Assembly (NCBI GenBank): GCA_001804025.1
Contig: MHFC01000144.1
Coordinates: 1-11,174 of the forward strand
Length of the DNA: 11,174 nt
Direction of reading: 5' to 3'
Source of the DNA: Omnitrophica bacterium GWA2_52_8
GTDB taxonomy: Bacteria; Omnitrophota; Omnitrophia; Omnitrophales; Aquincolibacteriaceae
The stretch's first letter is position 1. The number at the start of each line of letters is the position of its first letter. Shown here one piece after another: positions 1-5,894 of the stretch. A model generated the notes under the pieces. The model was not told where the DNA came from. It searched no databases and saw nothing but the letters and a program-made list of their open reading frames with translations. The translations under genes were made by a program, and so were the position numbers.

Positions 1-14
1 GCAAAAGACAACCC

Positions 15-50
15 CTGTGGTACAAATGAAAAAGCCCATTTGCACCACAG
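15..50 (-). other. strong stem-loop downstream of glnK (distal hairpin)
   Basis: Arms 15-28 and 37-50 are complementary at 13 of 14 positions, around an 8-nt loop. The single mismatch is A22 against C43. It lies 3' of glnK on the transcribed strand, where it could act as an mRNA 3'-end or stability structure. On the minus strand the next bases (GGGGTTGTCTTTTGC) are only partly U-rich, so it is not a textbook intrinsic terminator. The window edge cuts off what follows. Confidence 0.5.
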
Positions 51-61
51 CCTCCGCGAGG

Positions 62-88
62 GCATTTCTCATTGGTGATGAGAAATGC
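62..88 (-). other. perfect stem-loop just after the glnK stop codon
   Basis: Arms 62-72 and 78-88 are perfectly complementary over 11 bp with a 5-nt loop, a few bases after the glnK stop codon (94-92). No U-tract follows; a second hairpin (15-50) comes next on the transcript. On the transcribed strand the loop reads CACCA, which is complementary to TGGTG within the left arm of the distal hairpin, so alternative pairing between the two is possible. It probably protects the end of the amtB-glnK mRNA or helps terminate it. Confidence 0.55.
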
Positions 89-91
89 GGG

Positions 92-433
92 TTAGCCGAT
101 GGCCGCGGCGTCCAATTCCCCGGTCCTGATCCGGATGCACTGCGCAAGGTCCAGCACGAAAATCTTGCCGTCTCCGATTTTCTCGGTCCTCGCGGCCTTG
201 GTAATGGCCTCCACGGTGGGTTTTACAAACTGCTCATTGACCGCGATCTCGAGTTTGACTTTCCGCAGTAAGCACCCCGCTTCCTTATGGCTGCGGTAAA
301 CTTCCGAGAGCCCTTTTTGGCGCCCTCTTCCGAGCACATTGGTTACGGTCACAAGATGAATTTCTTTTTGCTCCAAAAGGTCGAGGACATCCTGAAGCCT
401 GTCGGGTTGAATAATCGCAATGATGTATTTCAT
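92..433 (-). CDS. glnK: PII-family nitrogen regulator next to amtB (GlnK-like)
   Basis: A trimeric PII signal protein that senses ATP/ADP and 2-oxoglutarate and blocks the ammonium channel AmtB through its T-loop. It has 113 residues, about the usual 112. Visible family features are the N-terminal strand MKYIIAIIQP, the T-loop core GRQKG at 37-41 with Gln39 (2-oxoglutarate/Mg contact), Lys58, the B-loop KIGDGK at 85-90, and the C-terminal RIRTGE at 101-106. The T-loop tip is unusual. Tyr46 is kept, but position 51, the uridylylated or adenylylated Tyr in enterobacterial and actinobacterial proteins, is Glu; position 49, a Ser in cyanobacteria, is His. The usual Gly84 of the B-loop is Glu. It lies 18 bp after amtB, with GGAG 5 nt before its ATG, so the order is amtB then glnK. 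Family assignment is secure. I infer that it is not controlled by GlnD-type modification at residue 51. Confidence 0.95.
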   Translation of the reverse strand: MKYIIAIIQPDRLQDVLDLLEQKEIHLVTVTNVLGRGRQKGLSEVYRSHKEAGCLLRKVKLEIAVNEQFVKPTVEAITKAARTEKIGDGKIFVLDLAQCIRIRTGELDAAAIG

Positions 434-451
434 ATTTTCTCCAGTTTTCGG

Positions 452-1774
452 TTAATCAAGCTGCGTGTAGGCCGCTTCACGGTGTTCTGTAAGATCCAGC
501 CCGATGTTTTCGTTTTGATTGTTCACGCGCAAGCCCATAATGAGATCCACGATTTTCAAAAGAACAAAAGTCACGACAATCGAATAGACCATGGTGATGA
601 GCACCGCTTTAAGCTGAATCAGCAAAAGACCGGGATTGCCGTAAAAAAGCCCGTCCGCTCCCGCGCTGTTGACGGATTTATTGGCCCAAAGCCCGGTGGC
701 AATCGCGCCCCAGGTCCCGCCGACACCGTGGACGCCAAATACGTCCAGCGAATCATCGTAGCCGAATCTCACTTTGATAAAAGCGACAAAGAAATAGCAG
801 ATGACAGAGACGCCGATCCCGATCCAGATGGCATCAATCGCGCCCACAAAACCTGAAGCGGGGGTAATCGCCACGAGACCTCCCACCGCACCGGTAATCG
901 TTCCGAGCATGGTGGGTTTGGAAGCAAATTTCCAGTCAAGCAACGCCCACGTAACAGCCGCCGTACCCGCGGCAATGTGCGTCACAATAAACGCATTCGC
1001 GGCCAAAGCGCCCGAAGCCAGTGCACTTCCCCCGTTGAAACCGAACCAGCCGAACCAGAGAATGCCTGCGCCCAAAACCGCGAGCGGCAGATTGTGCGGC
1101 GGCGAAATACGGCCCGGATATCCCTGGCGTTTACCCAGCATTAACGCGGCAACAAGAGCCGCATAGCCTGCCGTCATGTGCACAACGGTCCCGCCGGCGA
1201 AATCGAGAGCGCCTGTGGTCCTGATCAGTCCCCCAATGGCCCATACCCAGTGGCAAACAGGGTCATAAACAAACGTGGCCCACAGCAGGGAGAACACACA
1301 AAAGGAAGAGAATTTCATACGCTCCGCGAAAGCGCCGAGAATCAGGCCCGGAGTAATCACAGCGAACATGCATTGATAAATCATAAAAAGCTGGTGCGGA
1401 ATGGTGCCCGCGTAATCCGCATTGGGTTCGAAACCAACTCCTTTAAGGCCGGCCCAGCTGAGGCTGCCGATGAGCCCTTTAATGTCCGGACCGAAGGAAA
1501 GGCTGTAACCAAAAGCGACCCATTGGAGTGTGATCAAACCCATGAGGATAAAACACTGCATGAGGACGGACAGCATGTTCTTTTTGCGGACCAAACCGCC
1601 GTAAAAAAACGCGAGGCCGGGGGTCATGAGCAGCACAAGCGCTGCGGAGGTGAGCATCCAGGCGGTATCTCCTGAATCAATGACAGGCCCTGCTTCCTGA
1701 GCCAGGAGACTGCCTGTCCCTAAAAACAGAAACAAAGCAAAAAAACTTAATACAAATGACTGTGCATATTTCAT
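452..1774 (-). CDS. amtB: Amt-family ammonium transporter with signal peptide
   Basis: An inner-membrane trimeric ammonium channel; it recruits NH4+ at the periplasmic side and passes it between two pore histidines. The 440 residues begin with a cleavable-looking signal peptide (hydrophobic 7-24, likely cut near LLA-QE), as in AmtB, followed by about 11 membrane spans. The twin histidines are H199 (in DFAGGTVVH, with the conserved Asp191) and H349 (in VFGVHGVGG). The phenylalanine gate is at F137 and F246, and the recruitment-site Ser aligns at 250. The AERMKF motif (150-155) and the C-terminal GLDLTEHRE tail, which contacts PII, are present, so the channel looks complete and regulable. AAGGG lies about 8 nt before the ATG. 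It is the first gene of a two-gene unit with glnK, and a sigma70-like promoter is visible about 155-180 bp upstream. The exact substrate (ammonium or methylammonium) cannot be separated from sequence. Confidence 0.97.
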   Translation of the reverse strand: MKYAQSFVLSFFALFLFLGTGSLLAQEAGPVIDSGDTAWMLTSAALVLLMTPGLAFFYGGLVRKKNMLSVLMQCFILMGLITLQWVAFGYSLSFGPDIKGLIGSLSWAGLKGVGFEPNADYAGTIPHQLFMIYQCMFAVITPGLILGAFAERMKFSSFCVFSLLWATFVYDPVCHWVWAIGGLIRTTGALDFAGGTVVHMTAGYAALVAALMLGKRQGYPGRISPPHNLPLAVLGAGILWFGWFGFNGGSALASGALAANAFIVTHIAAGTAAVTWALLDWKFASKPTMLGTITGAVGGLVAITPASGFVGAIDAIWIGIGVSVICYFFVAFIKVRFGYDDSLDVFGVHGVGGTWGAIATGLWANKSVNSAGADGLFYGNPGLLLIQLKAVLITMVYSIVVTFVLLKIVDLIMGLRVNNQNENIGLDLTEHREAAYTQLD

Positions 1775-2070
1775 TATTTATCCCTTTCTGTTAGAGCGGA
1801 CTCCATAAGTCATCCAAACCTGATTCCCGCCTCTCATAGCATTGAGCCTGCAGACAGGCAGACAAACAAAGGCATGACGGAGACTTACAAAACCGTTTCT
1901 CGTCCCTTCTTACTTGATTTTACACAATATAATACAGACGTTATGATTAGCTTCAATTTTTATTTTATGCGGCTGGGGTGCCGTTTAAAACCCGCAAAAT
2001 CTCATTTTCCGGGAAGGCCTTCACAGCTGATTGGTGCGGAATGTCTGTTAAAGTGCTTCGTTAAAAGGGT
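1775..2070. other. AT-rich intergenic region upstream of amtB
   Basis: About 300 bp between amtB and the 42-codon ORF. It contains the candidate amtB promoter (1929-1956), a short inverted repeat GCCTG-CAGA-CAGGC at 1846-1859 in the presumed 5' leader, and a 10-nt palindrome GAAGGCCTTC at 2012-2021 upstream of the promoter that could be an operator. I found no sigma54 -24/-12 element and no complete NtrC-type dyad. A long plus-strand reading frame across it has no recognisable product. Confidence 0.6.
1929..1956 (-). promoter_or_regulatory. candidate sigma70-type promoter for amtB-glnK
   Basis: On the minus strand TTGAAG (1956-1951), a 16-bp spacer and TATTAT (1934-1929) match the -35 and -10 consensus at 4/6 and 5/6. 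The surrounding bases are AT-rich. Transcription would start near 1922, giving a leader of about 145 nt before amtB. Assigned by consensus only. Confidence 0.45.
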
Positions 2071-2199
2071 TCAAAGATCTACGATGACTTTAAAACCGCC
2101 CCAAAACATGCGTTTGCCGTCAAAGGGCATCGACTTGGCTTTGCACATGGATTTTATCCACGGATCATTCATAACTCTGCGGCTGATGCTGTCCTTCAT
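2071..2199 (-). CDS. unrecognised 42-residue small ORF after the NSS transporter unit
   Basis: An ATG-to-TGA frame of 42 codons, 25 bp after the stop of the small transporter-linked peptide and on the same strand. The peptide is basic and has two Trp, one Cys and six internal Met. It contains the stretches NDPWIKSM (11-18) and MPFDGKRMFWGGFK (24-37), which are not low-complexity. Roughly two thirds of codons end in G or C and the composition looks coding, unlike the AT-rich DNA that follows. No membrane span or signal peptide is seen. The ribosome-binding site is weak (a GGA about 10 nt before the ATG), and the frame is open further upstream without another ATG. I do not recognise a family. 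It may be a small soluble partner of the transporter, the remnant of a longer gene, or chance. Confidence 0.4.
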   Translation of the reverse strand: MKDSISRRVMNDPWIKSMCKAKSMPFDGKRMFWGGFKVIVDL

Positions 2200-2224
2200 T
2201 TCGATGGATTCCGGCTGTTTTTGA

Positions 2225-2320
2225 TTATTTCTTCTTGAACATTTGCGAGAAGGAATAATAGGTAAGAATGATAATGATGCTGCAGCTTGTGATCATAAAT
2301 ATCCAGCCTGATAGTCTCAT
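2225..2320 (-). CDS. 31-residue single-span membrane peptide, likely NSS transporter small subunit
   Basis: A 31-codon frame whose ATG shares the ATGA overlap with the stop codon of the NSS transporter (2320-2317), a classic sign of coupled translation. An AGGA about 8 nt upstream can serve as the ribosome-binding site. The peptide is a short start (MRLSGW), one hydrophobic helix of about 22 residues (5-27) and a basic end, FKKK, predicting a single span with the C-terminus inside. Known NSS transporters of the MetP type have a small single-span partner encoded directly downstream (MetS), and short peptides of this kind follow many bacterial NSS genes. The same frame is open further upstream inside the transporter gene, but that part reads as a shadow. 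Function is inferred from position and shape. Confidence 0.7.
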   Translation of the reverse strand: MRLSGWIFMITSCSIIIILTYYSFSQMFKKK

Positions 2321-3900
2321 GAGGGGATCCTGCGTTGAATGCGGTGCTTTCTCTGCCACGCAAGATAGACCAAAACAAGCGTCACAAACAAAAGCGCGGC
2401 CAAAAGAAAACGCGCAAACCAGATATAAGGGAAATGCTGCGGTTCGATGCCTTTCATAAAGATGACCCGGGGGCCGTCCTGAAGAAACCAGAAGACCAGA
2501 AGGGTCCCAAGATAAACCGGCGTCACATATTGCATGATGAACAGAAAGAAGTGCGGTACTTTTATGTCCGCCCCGATCATGATTTCCTTCCAGGCGTTTT
2601 TGGGTTTGAAAATCCAAATAAAGATAATGATTTCGACGATGGCAAAAATCACAACGCCGAAAGTCCCGAGCCAAAAGTCCATTTCATCCAGAAAACCGTG
2701 TTTCAGAAACAAGACTACCGGAATGACGAGAAATAACGAAAGACCCCCGATCACAAGCGCCGCTTTTCCACGCTCCAATTTGAACTCGTCCTGAAGAAAA
2801 GCCATCATGGGCTGGGCAAGCGAAACCGAGGAAAGCAGCCCTGCGATAAATAGCAGGAAAAACCACAACGTTCCGAATATCTGGCCGCCGGCAAGTTTTT
2901 GGAAAATGAGCGGCAAGGCGCAGAAACCGATGTCAAAAGCGCCGCTATGGGCAAGGACCGCCGTCTCCGCAATTCCGAAAAACGCTACCGTGACGGGGAT
3001 GGCAATAAATCCGCCGAGCAAAACTTCGGAAAATTCATTGGTGGTGACGGTGGCAAGCCCTGAGAGCACCACGTCGTCTTTTTCGGAAAGATAACTGGCG
3101 TAGGTCTGGATACTTCCGAATCCAAGACTCAGGGTAAAAAAGATTTGGCCCGTGGCCGCCAGCCAGACTTTGCTGTCTTTAAGCGCGGCAAAATTCGGAT
3201 TCCACATAAATCCGAGTCCGTTAATGATGCTTCTTTCGGGATAATGGACCGGGTCCGGGGCCCCAAGAAAGAGCACCTTCCAGACAAGAATGCCGCCGAT
3301 CAGGAACGTGATGGGAACTCCCCAAATCGCGACGGTTTCGATCCCTTTGACGACACCCCGGGACAGGATCCAGGTCAATAATGCAATCGTGATGAAGAGA
3401 AACAGGATAGCCGTACCCGAACCGTTAAAATGGGAATTGACGACTTTCCCCTGAAAGGCGGCGAGAAATTCGACCATTTGGCCGTGATCCGGGACCGCAA
3501 AATATTTACCGGTAAATGAAAACGCGCTGTAGGCGAGCGTCCAGGAAACAATGTAGTTGTAGTAAATTAAAATTCCGAAAGGAAGAAAAATGCCGATCGC
3601 CCCGATATATTTCGCGACCGGATGGTTCCATAAATAGTGAAACATTCCGGGCGTCGTACCGTGCCCGTACTTGCCGCCGAACCGCCCGACTCCCCACTCG
3701 ATCCACATCAAAGGGATTCCGATCACCAGAAACGCGACGAAATAGGGAATCATGAAAGCGCCGCCGCCGTTTTGGGCGCATTGGACCGGGAACCGGAGAA
3801 AATTTCCGATTCCGATGGCATTGGCCGCCATGGCAAGCACCACCCCTATCCGGGTCGCCCATTTTTCCCTTTTATGCGGTTCTTGACTGCGCTTGGCCAT
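2317..3900 (-). CDS. LeuT-like neurotransmitter:sodium symporter family amino-acid transporter
   Basis: An inner-membrane Na+-coupled amino-acid importer with the LeuT fold (12 spans), 527 residues. It resembles Aquifex LeuT along its whole length. TM1 carries NAIGIGNFLRFP (27-38), with the unwound segment and Na1 ligand Asn33. TM3 has Tyr114, which contacts the substrate. TM6 carries FFTLSLGFG (254-262) with Thr256 and Phe261, and TM7 has Asn288 and Glu292; the latter stands in for chloride, so transport is probably chloride-independent. In TM8 the Na2 segment reads AGLLSS (353-358): the Thr354 of LeuT is Leu356, while the following Ser is kept. The substrate pocket is close to LeuT, so leucine, alanine or similar small neutral amino acids are likely. 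The start is supported by alignment with the LeuT N-terminus, but no strong ribosome-binding site is seen near it. A small membrane peptide overlaps its stop codon. Confidence 0.95.
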   Translation of the reverse strand: MAKRSQEPHKREKWATRIGVVLAMAANAIGIGNFLRFPVQCAQNGGGAFMIPYFVAFLVIGIPLMWIEWGVGRFGGKYGHGTTPGMFHYLWNHPVAKYIGAIGIFLPFGILIYYNYIVSWTLAYSAFSFTGKYFAVPDHGQMVEFLAAFQGKVVNSHFNGSGTAILFLFITIALLTWILSRGVVKGIETVAIWGVPITFLIGGILVWKVLFLGAPDPVHYPERSIINGLGFMWNPNFAALKDSKVWLAATGQIFFTLSLGFGSIQTYASYLSEKDDVVLSGLATVTTNEFSEVLLGGFIAIPVTVAFFGIAETAVLAHSGAFDIGFCALPLIFQKLAGGQIFGTLWFFLLFIAGLLSSVSLAQPMMAFLQDEFKLERGKAALVIGGLSLFLVIPVVLFLKHGFLDEMDFWLGTFGVVIFAIVEIIIFIWIFKPKNAWKEIMIGADIKVPHFFLFIMQYVTPVYLGTLLVFWFLQDGPRVIFMKGIEPQHFPYIWFARFLLAALLFVTLVLVYLAWQRKHRIQRRIPS

Positions 3901-4088
3901 ATGCGGTTAATTTAGTCGATGTCCTGCGGTTTTTAAAGCGCTTTTTACAAATAGGAATAAAAGAAACAGAGAGCCGGATTTGCCGTAAACCGGGCCCTGC
4001 GCCATCACCCCAAAAACATCTGCAAAATCAATTTCAACCCGATACGCGGCTTTTTTAAACCGCAAAAATATTTTCGGCGTCCTTAAAT
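3901..4088. other. intergenic region between nrfA and the NSS transporter gene
   Basis: 188 bp with no gene. A perfect 7-bp inverted repeat, CCTTAAA-TCTAT-TTTAAGG (4081-4099), spans the nrfA stop codon. A weak hairpin, CCGG (3974-3977) with CCGG (3990-3993), is followed on the minus strand by a T-rich run (about 3970-3950) and is the best but unconvincing terminator candidate for the nrf unit. No clear promoter for the transporter gene could be picked. Confidence 0.4.
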
Positions 4089-5408
4089 CTATTTTAAGGA
4101 CTGCGCAGCAACTTGTCCTTGCCGGGCGTAGTCGATAGATTCTGCAAGAATTCGCGCAGTTTCTTGCGGCGCATGAAAACCCATAGAATTTTCAGCGGAC
4201 ACAAAATCGAGCCGCCATTGCGCTTTTTTCTGCATTTCAAAAGCGGTTTTCAAGTCTTCATCCGAAGCCCCTCTTTTCTTGGCCTCAACAATTCCGTCCA
4301 ACAACGCCTCCAGTGCCGTTTCAGCACGGGTCATTAAGTCCTGTGTCCGCTGTTGAATCGTTTCAGCACGATCAATCATTTCCTTTTCGGAAAAATGATG
4401 GCATGGCAGACACGCCCGTGACGCATTGAGCAGAGGGCTCCGGATATGGTGATCCGTTACCTTCATCGCGCCTTCTCTTTTATAAGGCATATGACAATCC
4501 GCGCAGGTAACGCCGCTTCGGGCGTGAATGCCTTGACTCCACAATTCAAATTCGGGATGCTGCGCTTTTAAAACCGGCGCTCCGGTTTCGGCATGCTTCC
4601 AGTCAATGTGCCCGTCTTCTTCATAAAATTTTTCGATTTGCTCCACCTTCAATCCCTTACTCCACGGATAAGTCAGCTGCTTTTGCGGCCCTTTAAAAAA
4701 ATATTCCACGTGACACTGCCCGCAAACAAAAGCACGCATTTCCTGCCGGGTGGCCATCGTATTCGGATCATAATTTTCGATTCCTTCTAATTTCTTGAGT
4801 TCTTTGATCCCGTTCAGAAAACCAGGGCGTGTCACGCGAAGCTCCATCGTTTTCGGGTCATGGCAGTCGATGCAGGCAATTGGATGCCCCCTCGTCAATT
4901 TCCAGGCCTCTTGGAGCGGCATTTTGTTCACTTTCGCAAAACCGGCGTGAAGATCTCCGTTTCCCGCAATCTCATAGATCTGTTTCATGCCGCCGGCATG
5001 ACACTGGAGACACGCCCCAGGTTGTGAAAATTGCTTCGTCCGCTCAGTTAATTTTTGATCCTCAAGAGAAAAGGCATGGCCGCGTTCCTCGCGGTATTCC
5101 ACGCCGAAGGCATAGCCTGAAAAAATGCGTTTCCAAATCGGGGTTTGATCAATTTTTGAATAAGCCTCACTCCCGCCGTAGCGGGTCCGGGCCGTATCAA
5201 CCGTCCGTTTGTAACTATCGTATTCATTGGGATAATTTTTGGCCCATTCTTTGGGATCAACAGAGGTCTCATCAAGATCCACAACTTTCACTTGTTTCCA
5301 CCGGCTTTCGGCCTTTCTTTCCTGAACATTCATGAGCAAGGCCGTAACGCCCACGGTGACTAAGGCTGTGATTAAAATCGTTCCCACAAAAACCAGTATT
5401 CGACTCAT
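4089..5408 (-). CDS. nrfA: pentahaem cytochrome c nitrite reductase, all-CXXCH variant
   Basis: Periplasmic NrfA reduces nitrite to ammonium with six electrons supplied by NrfH. It has 439 residues and an N-terminal membrane-anchor or signal segment (3-26). There are five haem motifs: CLQCH (133-137), CIDCH (179-183), CGQCH (229-233), CADCH (302-306) and CLPCH (333-337). The first is the active-site haem, which in the E. coli and Wolinella enzymes is CXXCK; here the Lys is His, a variant known in some NrfA lineages. Catalytic residues align as Arg109, Tyr236 and His295. Calcium ligands Glu235, Tyr236, Lys281 and Gln283 are all present, and distal ligands include His111, His284, His320 or His321, and His412. 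A strong AGGAGG overlaps the nrfH stop codon 6 nt before the ATG. It is the last gene of the lpxL-nnrS-nrfH-nrfA run. Confidence 0.96.
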   Translation of the reverse strand: MSRILVFVGTILITALVTVGVTALLMNVQERKAESRWKQVKVVDLDETSVDPKEWAKNYPNEYDSYKRTVDTARTRYGGSEAYSKIDQTPIWKRIFSGYAFGVEYREERGHAFSLEDQKLTERTKQFSQPGACLQCHAGGMKQIYEIAGNGDLHAGFAKVNKMPLQEAWKLTRGHPIACIDCHDPKTMELRVTRPGFLNGIKELKKLEGIENYDPNTMATRQEMRAFVCGQCHVEYFFKGPQKQLTYPWSKGLKVEQIEKFYEEDGHIDWKHAETGAPVLKAQHPEFELWSQGIHARSGVTCADCHMPYKREGAMKVTDHHIRSPLLNASRACLPCHHFSEKEMIDRAETIQQRTQDLMTRAETALEALLDGIVEAKKRGASDEDLKTAFEMQKKAQWRLDFVSAENSMGFHAPQETARILAESIDYARQGQVAAQSLK

Positions 5409-5417
5409 CGATTCCTC

Positions 5418-5894
5418 CTAAGATAATTGCATGTGCCCGACAGAGCGGTGACAATCCGCACAGCGGGCGGTCCCCTCAGCGGCCTCACGATGTCCCGCAA
5501 TGTTGCCGGTCATAATATCGTGACAATGAATGCAGTTTTGCTGCAAACTTACCAAGTTGCCTTGAGTAATGCGGATCGGTTCCGGAAAATTTTGAAGCGT
5601 AAACGCTTTAGAATGATTCCATCCATTTTTCATTTTTGCAATATATTTTGCCGGAAATGCGTGCGGGATGTGGCAATCATTGCAAGTCGCCGCCTGACGA
5701 TGGCTGGACTTTATCCAGGAGTCAAAATATTCCTGCATGACATGGCAATTAATGCAGGCTTTCGGATCGTTACTTAAATAAGAAGTCCCTTTGGCATAAT
5801 GAAAGGTAAAAGCCCCGATTCCCAATAAAAGGCCTGCACTCACTGAAAATATCATACCAAAAAGCAGCGGAATATTGAATTTTGCCATTTTCAT
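5418..5894 (-). CDS. nrfH: tetrahaem quinol dehydrogenase subunit of nitrite reductase
   Basis: NrfH is the NapC/NirT-family membrane cytochrome that oxidises menaquinol and passes electrons to NrfA. It has 158 residues and one N-terminal membrane helix (about 8-32), followed by four haem motifs: CINCH (47-51), CNDCH (71-75), CIHCH (121-125) and CADCH (145-149). The first is CXXCHXM, with Met53 in the position that ligates haem 1 in Desulfovibrio NrfH. The first ATG overlaps the stop of the upstream NnrS gene as ATGA; a second in-frame ATG lies two codons later and is equally possible. It ends 9 bp before nrfA, and its TAG stop is part of the nrfA Shine-Dalgarno. Adjacency to nrfA makes the assignment firm. 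Confidence 0.96.
   Translation of the reverse strand: MKMAKFNIPLLFGMIFSVSAGLLLGIGAFTFHYAKGTSYLSNDPKACINCHVMQEYFDSWIKSSHRQAATCNDCHIPHAFPAKYIAKMKNGWNHSKAFTLQNFPEPIRITQGNLVSLQQNCIHCHDIMTGNIAGHREAAEGTARCADCHRSVGHMQLS

Noticed and set aside
287..856. 189-codon plus-strand reading frame opposite amtB and glnK
   Set aside because: It lies antisense to two certain genes, its product is hydrophilic with no recognisable motif, and the minus-strand proteins match known families over full length.
1775..2070. Sigma54 promoter or NtrC site expected for an amtB-glnK operon
   Set aside because: No GG-N10-GC element with adequate context and no complete TGCACC-N5-GGTGCA dyad was found; a sigma70-like pair fits better.
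1874..2224. 116-codon plus-strand reading frame upstream of amtB
   Set aside because: No recognisable domain, no clear ribosome-binding site, and it crosses the amtB promoter and the opposite 42-codon ORF, which has the more coding-like composition.
2321..2674. N-terminal extension of the small membrane peptide frame, giving a 149-residue protein
   Set aside because: The extension lies wholly inside the NSS transporter gene in another frame and reads as Arg/Cys/His-rich shadow sequence; only the last 31 codons form a membrane helix outside that gene.
4081..4099. Inverted repeat CCTTAAA-TCTAT-TTTAAGG at the nrfA stop codon as a terminator
   Set aside because: The stem is AT-rich and short and no U-tract follows on the transcribed strand.
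4089..5408. Possible octahaem tetrathionate or hydroxylamine-type cytochrome because the CXXCK motif is missing
   Set aside because: Only five haem motifs are present, the NrfA catalytic and calcium residues all align, and nrfH is directly upstream.
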